DNA from: Novosphingobium profundi | Lineage (GTDB): Bacteria > Pseudomonadota > Alphaproteobacteria > Sphingomonadales > Sphingomonadaceae | Direction of reading: 5' to 3' | Assembly (NCBI RefSeq): GCF_018491765.1 | Contig: NZ_JABWCU010000012.1 | Coordinates: 62,001 to 126,000 of the forward strand | Length of the DNA stretch: 64,000 bases | Shown here: positions 8,785 to 17,509 of the stretch, in pieces | Layout of the letters: every line of letters starts with the position of its first letter | How positions within the stretch are numbered: the stretch's first letter is position 1 | Program-made: the position numbers and the translations under genes | Notes under the pieces: model-generated | The model's input: only the letters and a program-made list of their open reading frames with translations | Databases searched by the model: none | What the model was told of the DNA's origin: nothing

Positions 8785-9117
8785 GTGGTAAACGTGCAAT
8801 TCGTCACGACCGATGGAAACAAGGTCTCGGTGGAGGCCGAGACGGGAGTGCGGCTGCTTGAAGTCGCCCAGGCGGCCGGCATGCCGCTGGAAGGGACGTG
8901 CGAGGGCCAGATGGCCTGCTCGACCTGCCATGTCTATCTGTCCGACGAATGGTTCGACAAGGTCGAGCCGGCCTCGATGGACGAAGAGGACATGCTTGAT
9001 CTCGCCGCAGGGGTCGCGCGCACCAGCCGCCTTGCCTGCCAGATCGAACTCACCGAGGCGCTCGATGGCCTCGAAGTGCGGATCCCGGGCGTTGCGCGCG
9101 ACATGCAGATCGGCTGA
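8785..9117 (+). CDS. fdx: 2Fe-2S ferredoxin (adrenodoxin/Isc type)
   Basis: A 110-residue electron carrier. The cluster ligands appear as C-x5-C-x2-C in GTCEGQMACSTCHV and a fourth Cys in RLACQIEL, the vertebrate-type/Isc ferredoxin spacing. It starts with GTG at 8785, with CAGGGAG about 8 bases upstream. As the last gene of the desulfurase operon it probably supplies electrons for Fe-S assembly. A GC-rich hairpin follows. Confidence 0.94.
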   Translation: MVNVQFVTTDGNKVSVEAETGVRLLEVAQAAGMPLEGTCEGQMACSTCHVYLSDEWFDKVEPASMDEEDMLDLAAGVARTSRLACQIELTEALDGLEVRIPGVARDMQIG

Positions 9118-9137
9118 CGTCAAGCTTCAACGCGAAA

Positions 9138-9169
9138 CGCCCGCGCGGCCTCGAGGGGCCGGGCGGGCG
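9138..9169 (+). terminator. GC-rich hairpin after the ferredoxin gene
   Basis: A 13-position stem (CGCCCG-GCGCGGCC region against GGCCGGGCGGGCG, one mismatch) with a 6-base loop, 20 bases after the stop. It lacks a good T-run, so it may end transcription weakly or protect the 3' end. Confidence 0.45.
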
Positions 9170-9197
9170 CTTGCCGAACACCGTGACGGCGGCGTGC

Positions 9198-9737
9198 TCA
9201 GGCCGCTTCGGCGGGCGCGCGCACGGCCGCGATCATGGCTGCGGCAAAGGCCGGGATGTCGTCCGGCTTGCGGCTGGTGATCAGGTTGCCGTCGACGACG
9301 ACTTCCTTGTCGACCACTTGCGCGCCGGCATTGGCAAGGTCGGTGCGGATCGAGGGCCAGCCGGTGACGGTGCGTCCACGCACGACGTCGGCTTCGACCA
9401 GAAGCCAGGGTGCGTGGCAGATCGCGGCCACCGGCTTGCCGGACTGGGCGAAGGCCTGCACCAGCTCGACGGCCGTGGTGTTGTTGCGAAGGATGTCGGG
9501 GTTCATCTGGCCGCCGGGCAGGACGAGGCCGTCGAAGGCGCTCACGCGCACGTCGTCGAGCGCCATGTCGACGGGGACGCTGTCGCCCCAGTCGGTGTGC
9601 TGCCAGCCCTTGATCTCGCCGGTCTCGGGGCTGGCGACGACGACCTCCATGCCCGCCTCGCGCAGCGCGTCGCGCGGGCCGGTCAATTCGGATTGTTCAA
9701 AGCCGTTGGTGGCCAGGATGAGGATGCGCTGGGTCAT
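9198..9737 (-). CDS. DJ-1/PfpI family protein
   Basis: A 179-residue protein of the class I glutamine amidotransferase-like fold (PfpI/YhbO/YajL). It starts with RILILATNGFEQSEL, in which the Glu of FEQSE is the conserved acidic residue, and has the nucleophile Cys in AICHAPW with the following His. Family members act as intracellular proteases or, more likely, as glyoxalase/deglycase-type protein-repair enzymes; the precise activity is debated. The start at 9737 is preceded on the minus strand by AAGGAGG. Alone between two convergent or divergent neighbours. Confidence 0.93.
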   Translation of the reverse strand: MTQRILILATNGFEQSELTGPRDALREAGMEVVVASPETGEIKGWQHTDWGDSVPVDMALDDVRVSAFDGLVLPGGQMNPDILRNNTTAVELVQAFAQSGKPVAAICHAPWLLVEADVVRGRTVTGWPSIRTDLANAGAQVVDKEVVVDGNLITSRKPDDIPAFAAAMIAAVRAPAEAA

Positions 9738-9856
9738 GGGACCTCCTTTTTCTGTGCGTTCACCTCAAGCAACACGGCTCGGCGGTCTTGCGTTCCCGGC
9801 GCGGCCACGCCCCAGCTCGCGCGCAGCACGGACCGGGGAAGGGCGGTCTGGCGCGC

Positions 9857-10735
9857 TCAGTCCGGGGACGCGTCCGCTTGCGACCGGCGCAGCCGAACGA
9901 CGGCAAGGCGCACAGCCCAGATCGCAAGCCCAATCGGAATGCCGACCGCCGCGATCAGGATGAAGATCGCGATGAGCGTTCCCAGGATCGTGTCGAGGCT
10001 GCCGATGGCCTCGCGGATCGGGGAGAGGAAGCCGCTTTGGGAAGGCGCCTGCGAAACATAGCTGAGGTTCACCGTGCTGTAGTCGACACGACCGTTCATT
10101 TCGGCCAGCCAGTTCCGTGCCTGGTCGATTTCCTCGTTGACCTTGGCGACGCCGCGTTCGGCTTCGACCAGTTCGGCCACGGTCCCCTTGCGCGTGGCGA
10201 GGATCTCCATCAGCCGGTCGCGCAACACCGTGCGGGCCTTGAGGCGCGCAGTTGTGTCGACGATCGCCTTGGAGAGGTCTTCGCCCGCAATCGAGCTGGA
10301 GATCGGCTTGCCTTGCGCGCCGGTGACGATCGCGGCCAGTTCGGCCCCGAAGGCGCGCGCGCGCGGGGCGGCGACGGCGAGCGTCATCGAGCCGCTCGCA
10401 TAGTCGCCATCGCCGGTGTCCTGCTTCATGTCGATCACGCGGCACACGGCCACCCCCTGCTTTTCGCACAGGTTTGCCTGCCTGTTCTGGACTGTGGCGA
10501 TCTGGTCGGCCGCCAGCCGGTATTCGTAGCTGTAGGTATAGGCGATCCTGGGGACGCTGACGGCAATCTCCCCGCTGCCTCCGGCATCGCCAGGGGCTTC
10601 TTCCTTTACGTCGACCGAGGTGACCTTTTCAGAGGCGTGGTAGCTCTGCCCGCAACCGGCAAGAAGGCTGGACAATATGGCGGCGGAGAAGGCGGCGGGC
10701 AGGGCGCTGCGGATGGTTCGTTTCGAGAAGCGCAT
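9857..10735 (-). CDS. DUF4349 domain lipoprotein
   Basis: 292 residues. A signal peptide ends in the lipobox LLAGC, so the mature protein is probably lipid-anchored. The middle resembles DUF4349: YSYEYRLAADQIATVQ, a VTGAQGKPISSS segment and a coiled-coil stretch (roughly residues 160-215, rich in Glu/Arg/Leu). A C-terminal membrane helix of about 25 residues (GTLIAIFILIAAVGIPIGLA) is followed by a basic tail. The start at 10735 is preceded by GGGGGAT. Role unknown; family members are envelope proteins. The frame is open much further upstream through parC antisense, which is a codon-bias artefact. Confidence 0.85.
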   Translation of the reverse strand: MRFSKRTIRSALPAAFSAAILSSLLAGCGQSYHASEKVTSVDVKEEAPGDAGGSGEIAVSVPRIAYTYSYEYRLAADQIATVQNRQANLCEKQGVAVCRVIDMKQDTGDGDYASGSMTLAVAAPRARAFGAELAAIVTGAQGKPISSSIAGEDLSKAIVDTTARLKARTVLRDRLMEILATRKGTVAELVEAERGVAKVNEEIDQARNWLAEMNGRVDYSTVNLSYVSQAPSQSGFLSPIREAIGSLDTILGTLIAIFILIAAVGIPIGLAIWAVRLAVVRLRRSQADASPD

Positions 10736-10843
10736 GAAATCCCCCAATTGATTCGCTGGCGAGCCTAGAGGGAGACGCAAGTTCTGGAAAACGGTGAATT
10801 GTCGCTTTGGTGCGAGGGGCGCGGCTGCTAGTCCTTGTGCACC

Positions 10844-13132
10844 ATGGTGACTACTCTCGACGACGATTCCGATCCCTTCGACGCCATTGTCGATGCGCCC
10901 TTCGATGCCGCGCTGTCCGAGCGCTACCTCGTCTACGCGCTCTCGACGATCACCGCGCGCTCGCTGCCGGACCTTCGCGACGGACTGAAGCCCGTGCACC
11001 GGCGCCTGCTCTGGGCGATGCGCCAGCTGAAGCTCGATCCGGCGAGCGCCTACAAGAAGTCGGCGCGCGTGGTCGGCGACGTCATCGGTAAGTACCACCC
11101 CCATGGCGACGCCTCGGTCTACGATGCCATGGTGCGCCTCGCGCAGGACTTCTCGCTGCGCTATCCGCTGGTCCAAGGCCAGGGCAACTTCGGCAACATC
11201 GACGGCGACAACGCGGCGGCCTACCGCTACACCGAAGCGCGCCTGACCAAGACCGCGATCCAGCTCATGGCGGGCCTCGACGAAGGCACGGTCGACTTCG
11301 TCCCCACGTATAACGGCGAGGACAGCGAACCGGACCTGTTCCCGGGCCTGTTCCCCAATCTCCTCGCCAATGGCGCCACCGGCATCGCGGTCGGCATGGC
11401 GACCTCGATCCCCAGCCACAACGTCGCCGAGGTCATCGATGCGACGATGCTGCTGATCGACAATCCGCAAGTCGAGCATGCCGAGCTCATGGAGGTCTTC
11501 CATGGCCCCGATTTCGCGACTGGCGGCCTCGTGGTCGACAGTGCCGCGGCGATCAGCCTGGCCTACGAGACCGGCAAGGGCGCCTTCCGCATGCGCGGGC
11601 GTTTCTCGAACGGGCGCGACGAGGCGGGCAACTGGGAGGAGACGGGGATCGAGAAGCTGGGCGGCGGCCAGTGGCAGCTCGTCGTTTCGGAAATCCCCTA
11701 TATGCTCGCCAAGGGCAAGCTGATCGAACAGATCGCCCAGCTGATCGCCGACAAGAAGCTGCCGATCCTCGAGGACGTGCGCGACGAAAGCGACGAGCAG
11801 ATCCGCATCGTGCTCGTGCCCAAGAGCCGCAACGTCGATCCCGAACTCCTGAAGGAAAGTCTCTATCGGCTGACCGACCTGGAGAGCCGCTTCTCGCTCA
11901 ACCTCAACGTGCTCGATGCCGAGCGGACGCCGGGCGTGGTGGGCCTCAAGGACCTCCTGCGCCAGTGGGTGGTCAACCAGATCGACATTCTCCAGCGCCG
12001 CACCCAGCACCGCCTCGACAAGATCGCGGCGCGCCTGGAACTGGTCGCAGGCTACATCATCGCCTACCTCAACCTCGACCGGATCATCGAGATCATCCGC
12101 ACCGAGGACGAGCCCAAGTCGGTGATGATGGCCGAGTTCAACCTGACCGACCGCCAGGCCGAGGCGATCCTCAACATGCGCCTGCGCTCCTTGCGCAAGC
12201 TCGAGGAAATGGAGCTGCGCCAGGAGCACGAGGAACTGCTCAAGGAGCAGGATGAGCTCACCAAGCTGCTCGAGAGCCCGGCGCGCCAGCGCACCCGCCT
12301 CAAGCGCGACCTGACGACGCTGCGCAAGGACTACGCCGAGACGACCGAACTGGGACGCCGGCGCACGACGATCGCCGAGGCCAGGCCCACGGTCGAATTC
12401 TCGATGGACGCGATGATCGAGAAGGAGCCGATCACGGTGATCCTCTCGCAGCGCGGCTGGATCCGTGCGGCGCGCGGCCACGTCGCGCTCGACGGTGACT
12501 TCAAGTACAAGGAAGGTGACGGCCCGGCCTTCGCATTCCACGCGCAGACGACCGACAAGTTGCTGATCGCGCTCGACAATGGCCGCTTCTACACATTGGG
12601 GGGCGACAAGCTTCCGGGTGCGCGCGGCTTTGGCGAGCCGATCCGCACGATGGTCGATCTCGACGCCGATGCGCAGATCATCGCGGCCTTCGCGCACAAG
12701 CCCAAGGGGCAACTGCTATTGGCCTCCAGCCTCGGTCGCGGTTTCGCGGTGGAGACGGGCGAAATTCTCGCCGAAACCCGCAAGGGCAAGGCGGTGATGT
12801 CGACCAAGCCCGGAGTCAAGCTTGCCGTGGTGCGTGAGATCCCGCCCGAGCACGACCACGTCGCGGTGGTCGGCGACAACCGCAAGCTGGTCGTCTTCAG
12901 CCTGGAAGAGCTTCCCTTGATGGCCAAGGGACAGGGCGTCACGCTCCAGCGCTACCGCGATGGCGGCATGGCGGACGTGACCACGCTGAGGCTCGAGGAC
13001 GGCCTGTCCTGGACGATGGGTGGCGACAGCGGTCGCACGCGCACCGAGAAGGACATCGCGATGTGGAAGGTTGCGCGCGGCGCGGCCGGGCGTCTGCCAC
13101 CCAACGGTTTCCCGCGCGACAACAAGTTCTGA
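10844..13132 (+). CDS. parC: DNA topoisomerase IV subunit A
   Basis: Cuts and rejoins DNA with ParE to decatenate daughter chromosomes. 762 residues, with the catalytic Tyr at about 129 in [12 protein letters not shown], the QRDR segment [33 protein letters not shown], and a beta-propeller C-terminal half that lacks a clear GyrA box, which favours ParC over GyrA. Starts with ATG 10844; an in-frame GTG follows at once and a TTG lies at 10835. The residue equivalent to GyrA Ser83 is Ala (residue 90), a natural change that in this enzyme class lowers quinolone sensitivity. No operon partner here. Confidence 0.94.
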   Translation: MVTTLDDDSDPFDAIVDAPFDAALSERYLVYALSTITARSLPDLRDGLKPVHRRLLWAMRQLKLDPASAYKKSARVVGDVIGKYHPHGDASVYDAMVRLAQDFSLRYPLVQGQGNFGNIDGDNAAAYRYTEARLTKTAIQLMAGLDEGTVDFVPTYNGEDSEPDLFPGLFPNLLANGATGIAVGMATSIPSHNVAEVIDATMLLIDNPQVEHAELMEVFHGPDFATGGLVVDSAAAISLAYETGKGAFRMRGRFSNGRDEAGNWEETGIEKLGGGQWQLVVSEIPYMLAKGKLIEQIAQLIADKKLPILEDVRDESDEQIRIVLVPKSRNVDPELLKESLYRLTDLESRFSLNLNVLDAERTPGVVGLKDLLRQWVVNQIDILQRRTQHRLDKIAARLELVAGYIIAYLNLDRIIEIIRTEDEPKSVMMAEFNLTDRQAEAILNMRLRSLRKLEEMELRQEHEELLKEQDELTKLLESPARQRTRLKRDLTTLRKDYAETTELGRRRTTIAEARPTVEFSMDAMIEKEPITVILSQRGWIRAARGHVALDGDFKYKEGDGPAFAFHAQTTDKLLIALDNGRFYTLGGDKLPGARGFGEPIRTMVDLDADAQIIAAFAHKPKGQLLLASSLGRGFAVETGEILAETRKGKAVMSTKPGVKLAVVREIPPEHDHVAVVGDNRKLVVFSLEELPLMAKGQGVTLQRYRDGGMADVTTLRLEDGLSWTMGGDSGRTRTEKDIAMWKVARGAAGRLPPNGFPRDNKF

Positions 13133-13163
13133 TCCGCGCTTTCCGGCGGTCCTGGGGGGCGGC

Positions 13164-13829
13164 TTAGACTTCCGCGTCGGGTTGGGGGTGGTTGGGCACG
13201 AGGATCAGCGTGCGCCCCTCGACCCGCCAGCTGGCGAGGCGCGAGAGGAAGTTCATCCCGATCACGTTCTGCTCGCCAAGGCCTGGCGCGACGAGCGCGT
13301 CGAGATCGCGTGCGACGATGTTGCCAAAGCGCATCTCGTCGATGGTGACGAGATCGGCGGCGACCGTGCCGTTGGCGGTGCGCATGGCGACCGAGCGGCG
13401 AACGCTGGGCGGTTCGATGTGGGCGGCGTCGGCCGTGGCGGGGGCGAGTGCGGTGAGGGTCGCGCCGGTGTCGACGAGGAAGTCGCGCTCCACGCCGTTG
13501 ATCTTCGCGGTGATCCAGAAGTGCCCGTCGCGCGCCATGGGCACGCGGGTCTCGCGTCCCTCGACGCTCTGGCGCTCCATGCCGAGCTGCGGGATGTCGA
13601 GATCGAAGCCGGTGTTGAAGCGGGCAAACTGGGCGAGCGTCAGCAGGAAGGCCGCGAGCAGGCCGAGGTTGCCCAGCCCCTTGATGAATCCGCCGAGCAG
13701 AGGCAGGGGGGCGCGCAGCAGTCCGCCCAGGATGCTGACGAAAAGCGCGGCGAGCGCGAGCGCGAGCAAGGGCTGGCCGGCGAGAAGCCGGGTCACTTCG
13801 TCGAGCTGGGAAGGGATGGCGATGTCCAT
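13164..13829 (-). CDS. Membrane-anchored retropepsin-like aspartic protease (TIGR02281 type), second copy
   Basis: 221 residues. Two hydrophobic segments (about residues 18-38 and 44-64) precede a single retropepsin-like domain with the catalytic FLVDTGAT motif and, further on, GMNFLSRLASWRVEGRTLIL, the closing beta-hairpin of the family. Clan AA proteases of this type work as dimers at the membrane; the substrate is unknown. It is a paralogue of the gene just upstream at 13896-14540: same order of parts, same RDGHFW and ANGTVAA segments. Probably the last gene of the operon that starts at 16837. Confidence 0.88.
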   Translation of the reverse strand: MDIAIPSQLDEVTRLLAGQPLLALALAALFVSILGGLLRAPLPLLGGFIKGLGNLGLLAAFLLTLAQFARFNTGFDLDIPQLGMERQSVEGRETRVPMARDGHFWITAKINGVERDFLVDTGATLTALAPATADAAHIEPPSVRRSVAMRTANGTVAADLVTIDEMRFGNIVARDLDALVAPGLGEQNVIGMNFLSRLASWRVEGRTLILVPNHPQPDAEV

Positions 13830-13895
13830 GCGTTTCCTTCTACACGCGAAGGGCTTGCCGGTTCCTGACCGGCCTCGGTGCTGGCACGGGCGCGT

Positions 13896-14540
13896 TCACG
13901 AGGCATTCGAAGCCGGGCGAGGCGCGAGGATCAGGCGCTGGTCCTCCACCCGCCAACTGGCCAGTTGCGAAAGCAGGTTCATGCCGATGACGGCGGTGTC
14001 GTTCTGGGCATCGGGCAGGACGGCCAGCGCCAGACCGCGCGTTTCGATATTGCCGAAGTCGAGCGAACGTGCGCTTGCCATGCGCGCGACGACGGTGCCG
14101 TTGGCGGTGTCGAGCAGGCGGCCTTCGCCGTTTTCGGCGAGCGTCAGGCCCGCACGTTCGGCGATCGTCTGGGGCACGGTGGTGTAGGTTGCCCCGGTGT
14201 CGATCAGGAATTCGACCGGCTCGCCGTTGAGCGCGGCCTTGACCCAGAAGTGGCCATCCGCGCGCATCGCGACAACGGTCTCGCCGCCCTCTATGAGGGC
14301 GGCCTGGGTATGATCGAGCCACAGCGCGGCGTCCGAAGTGCGGTTGTGGCTGGCAAAGCCGACCACGGTCAACAGCCCGGCGACGAGCATGCCAAGGTAG
14401 GCTGCGTTGCGCATGCCCACGCCAAGCCCGGGGTGGCGCCGGGCCACCATCTGCGCGGCGACGGCCAGCACGATCGCGCCGATGGTGAGGGCCAGCAGCG
14501 GTTGCTGGCCCAGCGTCGAGCCGAGTTCGTCGGCGCTCAC
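13896..14540 (-). CDS. Membrane-anchored retropepsin-like aspartic protease, first copy
   Basis: 214 residues starting with GTG at 14540, whose first bases overlap the TGA of the CCA/polyA polymerase gene (GTGA), so translation is coupled. Two hydrophobic helices (about 13-31 and 43-62) precede the protease domain with FLIDTGATYTTVP (catalytic Asp in DTGA), DTANGTVVARM and GMNLLSQLASWRVEDQRLIL. Paralogous to 13164-13829, which follows 66 bases later. Both copies keep DTGA, so both could be active, as homodimers or as a heterodimer. Confidence 0.88.
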   Translation of the reverse strand: MSADELGSTLGQQPLLALTIGAIVLAVAAQMVARRHPGLGVGMRNAAYLGMLVAGLLTVVGFASHNRTSDAALWLDHTQAALIEGGETVVAMRADGHFWVKAALNGEPVEFLIDTGATYTTVPQTIAERAGLTLAENGEGRLLDTANGTVVARMASARSLDFGNIETRGLALAVLPDAQNDTAVIGMNLLSQLASWRVEDQRLILAPRPASNAS

Positions 14541-15709
14541 GCGCGGACTTCGGCGATGACGGCGTCGAGCAATTCGTGCACGCGGGCTTCTGCAGGAAAG
14601 CCTTCGTCGATCCAGAGCGTTTCGACCCGGCGCAAGATGCGCGCGACTTCGGGGCCCGCGCCGATACCCCTGGCGACGATCTGGCCGCCCTTTAGCGGAA
14701 AGGTGGGCGGAGTCCAGCCCTCGAGCTCGGACACGTCTGCGCCTGCGATCAGCAGCCGGTCGAGCGCGGCTTCGACGCCGAGGCGGAAGGCGAGGGCGCG
14801 CGGCGAGCCGGGTTCGCCATCGCGCGCGGCCGCGAGCGCGAGGCGCTTCTTCTGGGCGCCCGAGAGGCGGAAGCGCGCAGCGATCTGTTCGGCCAGTGCC
14901 GGGTCTGCGGGGAGCAGCGCGGCCAGGCGGCGCACCGGATCGGGCGCTACTCCATGCGCCCGTTCGCGGGCGACGAGCGCGGCGAGGGCTGCGGGATCGG
15001 CTTCGGGCAGGATGACCGGCAGCACGCCGAGTTCGGCCATGCGGGCAATTGTCGGGGCAGGATCGGCCAGGCCCAGGAGGTTCATCGTCTCCATCCCCAC
15101 CCGCTCGCGCGAAAGGCCCTTCAGCGTGGCGGCGAGTTCGCGGCAGGCCTGTTCGGCCACAGGATCGGCCGGTTGCGAACCGAAGCGGGCCTGGAAGCGG
15201 AAGTAGCGCAAGATGCGCAAGTGATCCTCGCGGATGCGCTGGTGCGCGTCACCGATGAAACGCACGGCGCGCCTGGCAAGGTCGGCCTTGCCGCCGAAAT
15301 AGTCGAACAAGGTGCCGTCGAGCGGGTCGGCGTAGAGCGCGTTGATGGTGAAATCGCGCCGCGCCGCGTCCTCCTGCCAGTCGCTGGCGAAGGCGACCGT
15401 TGCGCGTCGCCCGTCGGTCGAGACATCGTGGCGCACGGTCGTGATCTCGACCGGGCCACCGGCGAGGACGGCGGTAACGGTGCCGTGCTCGATCCCGGTC
15501 GGCACGTGGCGGATACCGGCATCGCTCAGGCGCGCGATCACCTCCTCGGGGCGAAGCAGCGTCGCCATGTCGATGTCCTTGACGGGCAGGGCAAGGAGGC
15601 TGTCGCGCACCGCGCCGCCCACGTAGCGCGCGTTGTCGCGGCCCAGTGTTCGAACCAGCGCGGCGAGATCCTCGCGGCGCATCCAGTCGGCCTCGAGCCG
15701 TTCAGTCAT
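14537..15709 (-). CDS. CCA tRNA nucleotidyltransferase / poly(A) polymerase family
   Basis: A 390-residue class II nucleotidyltransferase. It shows YVGGAVRDSLL (the GG-x-VRD loop), VKDIDMAT (the metal-binding D-x-D), RRDFTINALYADP and a second domain RIREDHLRILRYFRF. It probably adds CCA to tRNA 3' ends, since alphaproteobacterial members of this length usually do, although polyA polymerase activity cannot be excluded by eye. Its start overlaps the upstream Nudix gene by 8 bases and its stop overlaps the downstream protease start by 4 bases, so it lies in the middle of a tightly coupled operon. Confidence 0.9.
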   Translation of the reverse strand: MTERLEADWMRREDLAALVRTLGRDNARYVGGAVRDSLLALPVKDIDMATLLRPEEVIARLSDAGIRHVPTGIEHGTVTAVLAGGPVEITTVRHDVSTDGRRATVAFASDWQEDAARRDFTINALYADPLDGTLFDYFGGKADLARRAVRFIGDAHQRIREDHLRILRYFRFQARFGSQPADPVAEQACRELAATLKGLSRERVGMETMNLLGLADPAPTIARMAELGVLPVILPEADPAALAALVARERAHGVAPDPVRRLAALLPADPALAEQIAARFRLSGAQKKRLALAAARDGEPGSPRALAFRLGVEAALDRLLIAGADVSELEGWTPPTFPLKGGQIVARGIGAGPEVARILRRVETLWIDEGFPAEARVHELLDAVIAEVRA

Positions 15710-16295
15710 GCCAGTTGAGCCTGTGCGAAAGGGTGGAGATGATGGCGCCGGTGACGCCCCAGATGCGGTGGCCCTGCCAGAGGATCTCGACGTATTCGCG
15801 CAGCGCCCCCTCCCATTCCAGGGTCTTGGTGACGTGGTTGGCGCGATCCAGCACGAAATCGACCGGGGCTTCGAACCAGCGCGCGACTTCGGCGGGGTTG
15901 GGCACGATCTCGAGGTCGGGCGGGACCACGCCGAGCACGGGGGTGATCTCGTAGCCGCTGCCGGTGCGGTAGAGATCGCCGGTACCGACGACGCGCACCG
16001 CCTGCGGGTCGATGCCCAGTTCTTCCTGCGCCTCGCGCAATGCGGCCTCGATGGGCGTTTCACCCGGATCGATGCGGCCACCGGGAAAGGCGACCTGACC
16101 CGGATGGGCGCGCATCGAGGACGGTCGGTGCAGCAGGAGCATGCCCGGTTCGGTGCGCTCGGTGAAGGCGACAAGAACGGCGGCAGGAGTGAACTCGGTG
16201 ATTTGCGCGGTGCGCGGATCGGTGAAGCGGTACGGCACCTCGGCCGCCATGCCGTCCCGGAAGCGGCGGCGGACGTCTTCGAACAGTGGGCTCAT
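15702..16295 (-). CDS. CoA pyrophosphatase (NudL-type Nudix hydrolase)
   Basis: 197 residues with a full Nudix box, from GGRIDPGE to REAQEELGI, preceded by LLLHRPSSMRAHPGQVAFPGG, the extra signature of the CoA-pyrophosphatase subfamily. It would cleave CoA and its derivatives to 4'-phosphopantetheine and 3',5'-ADP. Starts MSPLFEDV; its first bases overlap the stop of the DUF1285 gene (ATGA), and its end overlaps the CCA enzyme gene by 8 bases. Confidence 0.92.
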   Translation of the reverse strand: MSPLFEDVRRRFRDGMAAEVPYRFTDPRTAQITEFTPAAVLVAFTERTEPGMLLLHRPSSMRAHPGQVAFPGGRIDPGETPIEAALREAQEELGIDPQAVRVVGTGDLYRTGSGYEITPVLGVVPPDLEIVPNPAEVARWFEAPVDFVLDRANHVTKTLEWEGALREYVEILWQGHRIWGVTGAIISTLSHRLNWHD

Positions 16296-16837
16296 GCCGG
16301 ACGCAGCGAGAAGGTGGCGCCCTGGCTCGTCACGCGAAGCTCTTCGTCTTCGAGCGCGATCTCGGCGAGTTGGGCATAAGTGCTGCGGTTGAGCCGTGCA
16401 CGGGTGCCGTGGCGCACCTCGAGATAGAGCGCAGGGGTATCGGGATCGCCCTCGGCGAGGATCGCGTGGTCGGGGCCGGCGATGACGAGATCGTCGGTGT
16501 TGAGCCGGAAGACGAGAGCGTCGTCCTCGCGCTTCACGTCGATGGCTTGGAAGGGGGCGTCCTCCACCTCGATGGCCTGTCGCTCGTAAGGAGTGACGAG
16601 CCAATGCTGTCCCGCCTCGTCGCGCATCAGCAGCGAGGCGAAGGCACGCACCATCGCCGGGCGACTGATCAGTCCGCCCTCATGATACCAGCGCCCATCG
16701 GCGGCAATGCGCATGTGGCTCTGCCCCGAGACTTCGGGAGCCCAGGTCTCGACCGGTGGCAGTTTTCGCTCCGCAACGAGGCGGGCGGCCTCGGCCAGAG
16801 TCAGGCCGGCAAGGTCGGGTGGGGCTTGGTAGGGCAT
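16292..16837 (-). CDS. DUF1285 domain protein
   Basis: 181 residues starting MPYQAPPDL. It contains the DUF1285 hallmarks: RIAADGRWYHEGGLISRPAMVR, followed by FASLLMRDEAG, LVTPYERQAIEVEDAPF and a C-terminal RLNRSTYAQLAEIA. No signal peptide. The biochemical role is not established. First gene of the operon DUF1285 - CoA pyrophosphatase - CCA enzyme - two retropepsins, joined to the next gene by an ATGA overlap. Confidence 0.9.
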   Translation of the reverse strand: MPYQAPPDLAGLTLAEAARLVAERKLPPVETWAPEVSGQSHMRIAADGRWYHEGGLISRPAMVRAFASLLMRDEAGQHWLVTPYERQAIEVEDAPFQAIDVKREDDALVFRLNTDDLVIAGPDHAILAEGDPDTPALYLEVRHGTRARLNRSTYAQLAEIALEDEELRVTSQGATFSLRPA

Positions 16838-16943
16838 GGCGTGTGCGATGCCAGATAGGCACGAACGCGCCAAGCGCCAAGTCGAGGCAATCGCTTCGAA
16901 GGTCGACCGATCTGTTCGGTCAGCACCGAAACGCGAAGGCGCT

Positions 16944-17471
16944 TCAGCGCGTCCAGGGGCCGAGGTTGCCTTTCTCGGGGAGCACGGCGGGGTTGGCGCA
17001 GCGCACGAGCAGGCGGTGCGCCTCGAACGGTCCGGGCAGCGCCCAGCCACCAGTGGACGCATTGGTGAAGCCCCAGAAGCGGCCGTAGTATTCGGGATCG
17101 CCGATGAGCACCTGTGGCAGTGGCGCGCGGTCGTCGATGCAGGCCATTGCCGCCGACATCAGGGCCTGGCCGTAGCCGCGGTTCTGCTGTTCGGGGAGCA
17201 CGGCCACGGGGCCGACCATGATCATCGGATGCGCGCGGCTATCGTCGTCGGTCAGCGCGACCGGCCAGCACTGGATGGTGCCGACCAGCATGTCGTTCTC
17301 GTCCATCGCCGCAAAGCTGAGCGCGGGCAGCCATTCCATGCCCTCGCGCACCTTGTAGGCGGTGCGCTTGTGTCGCTCGGGTTCGAACGCGCGGTCGAGG
17401 AGCGCCTCGACGAGAGCGGGGTCGACATTGTCGAGCGGAATGATGGTCGCTGTATCAGACGTGTTGGACAT
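16944..17471 (-). CDS. GNAT family N-acetyltransferase
   Basis: 175 residues, with the acetyl-CoA binding motif A visible as VGPVAVLPEQQNRGYGQALM (Q/R-x-x-G-x-G). The N-terminal half has YKVREGMEWLPALSF, and the C-terminus YYGRFWGF, a pattern of the YhbS-like subgroup in which the acceptor is often unknown. ATG at 17471 is chosen; a longer frame to 17513 adds an unsupported tail. Separate from the operon that follows. Confidence 0.88.
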   Translation of the reverse strand: MSNTSDTATIIPLDNVDPALVEALLDRAFEPERHKRTAYKVREGMEWLPALSFAAMDENDMLVGTIQCWPVALTDDDSRAHPMIMVGPVAVLPEQQNRGYGQALMSAAMACIDDRAPLPQVLIGDPEYYGRFWGFTNASTGGWALPGPFEAHRLLVRCANPAVLPEKGNLGPWTR

Positions 17472-17509
17472 GGCGCGCGCCGATAGGGGTGGGCGCGGCG
17501 TTTGTCGAT

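Noticed and set aside
10736..12712. Minus-strand extension of the DUF4349 frame through parC
   Set aside because: The lipoprotein signal starts at 10735 after a GGGGGAT site, and the extension is antisense to the conserved ParC domains.
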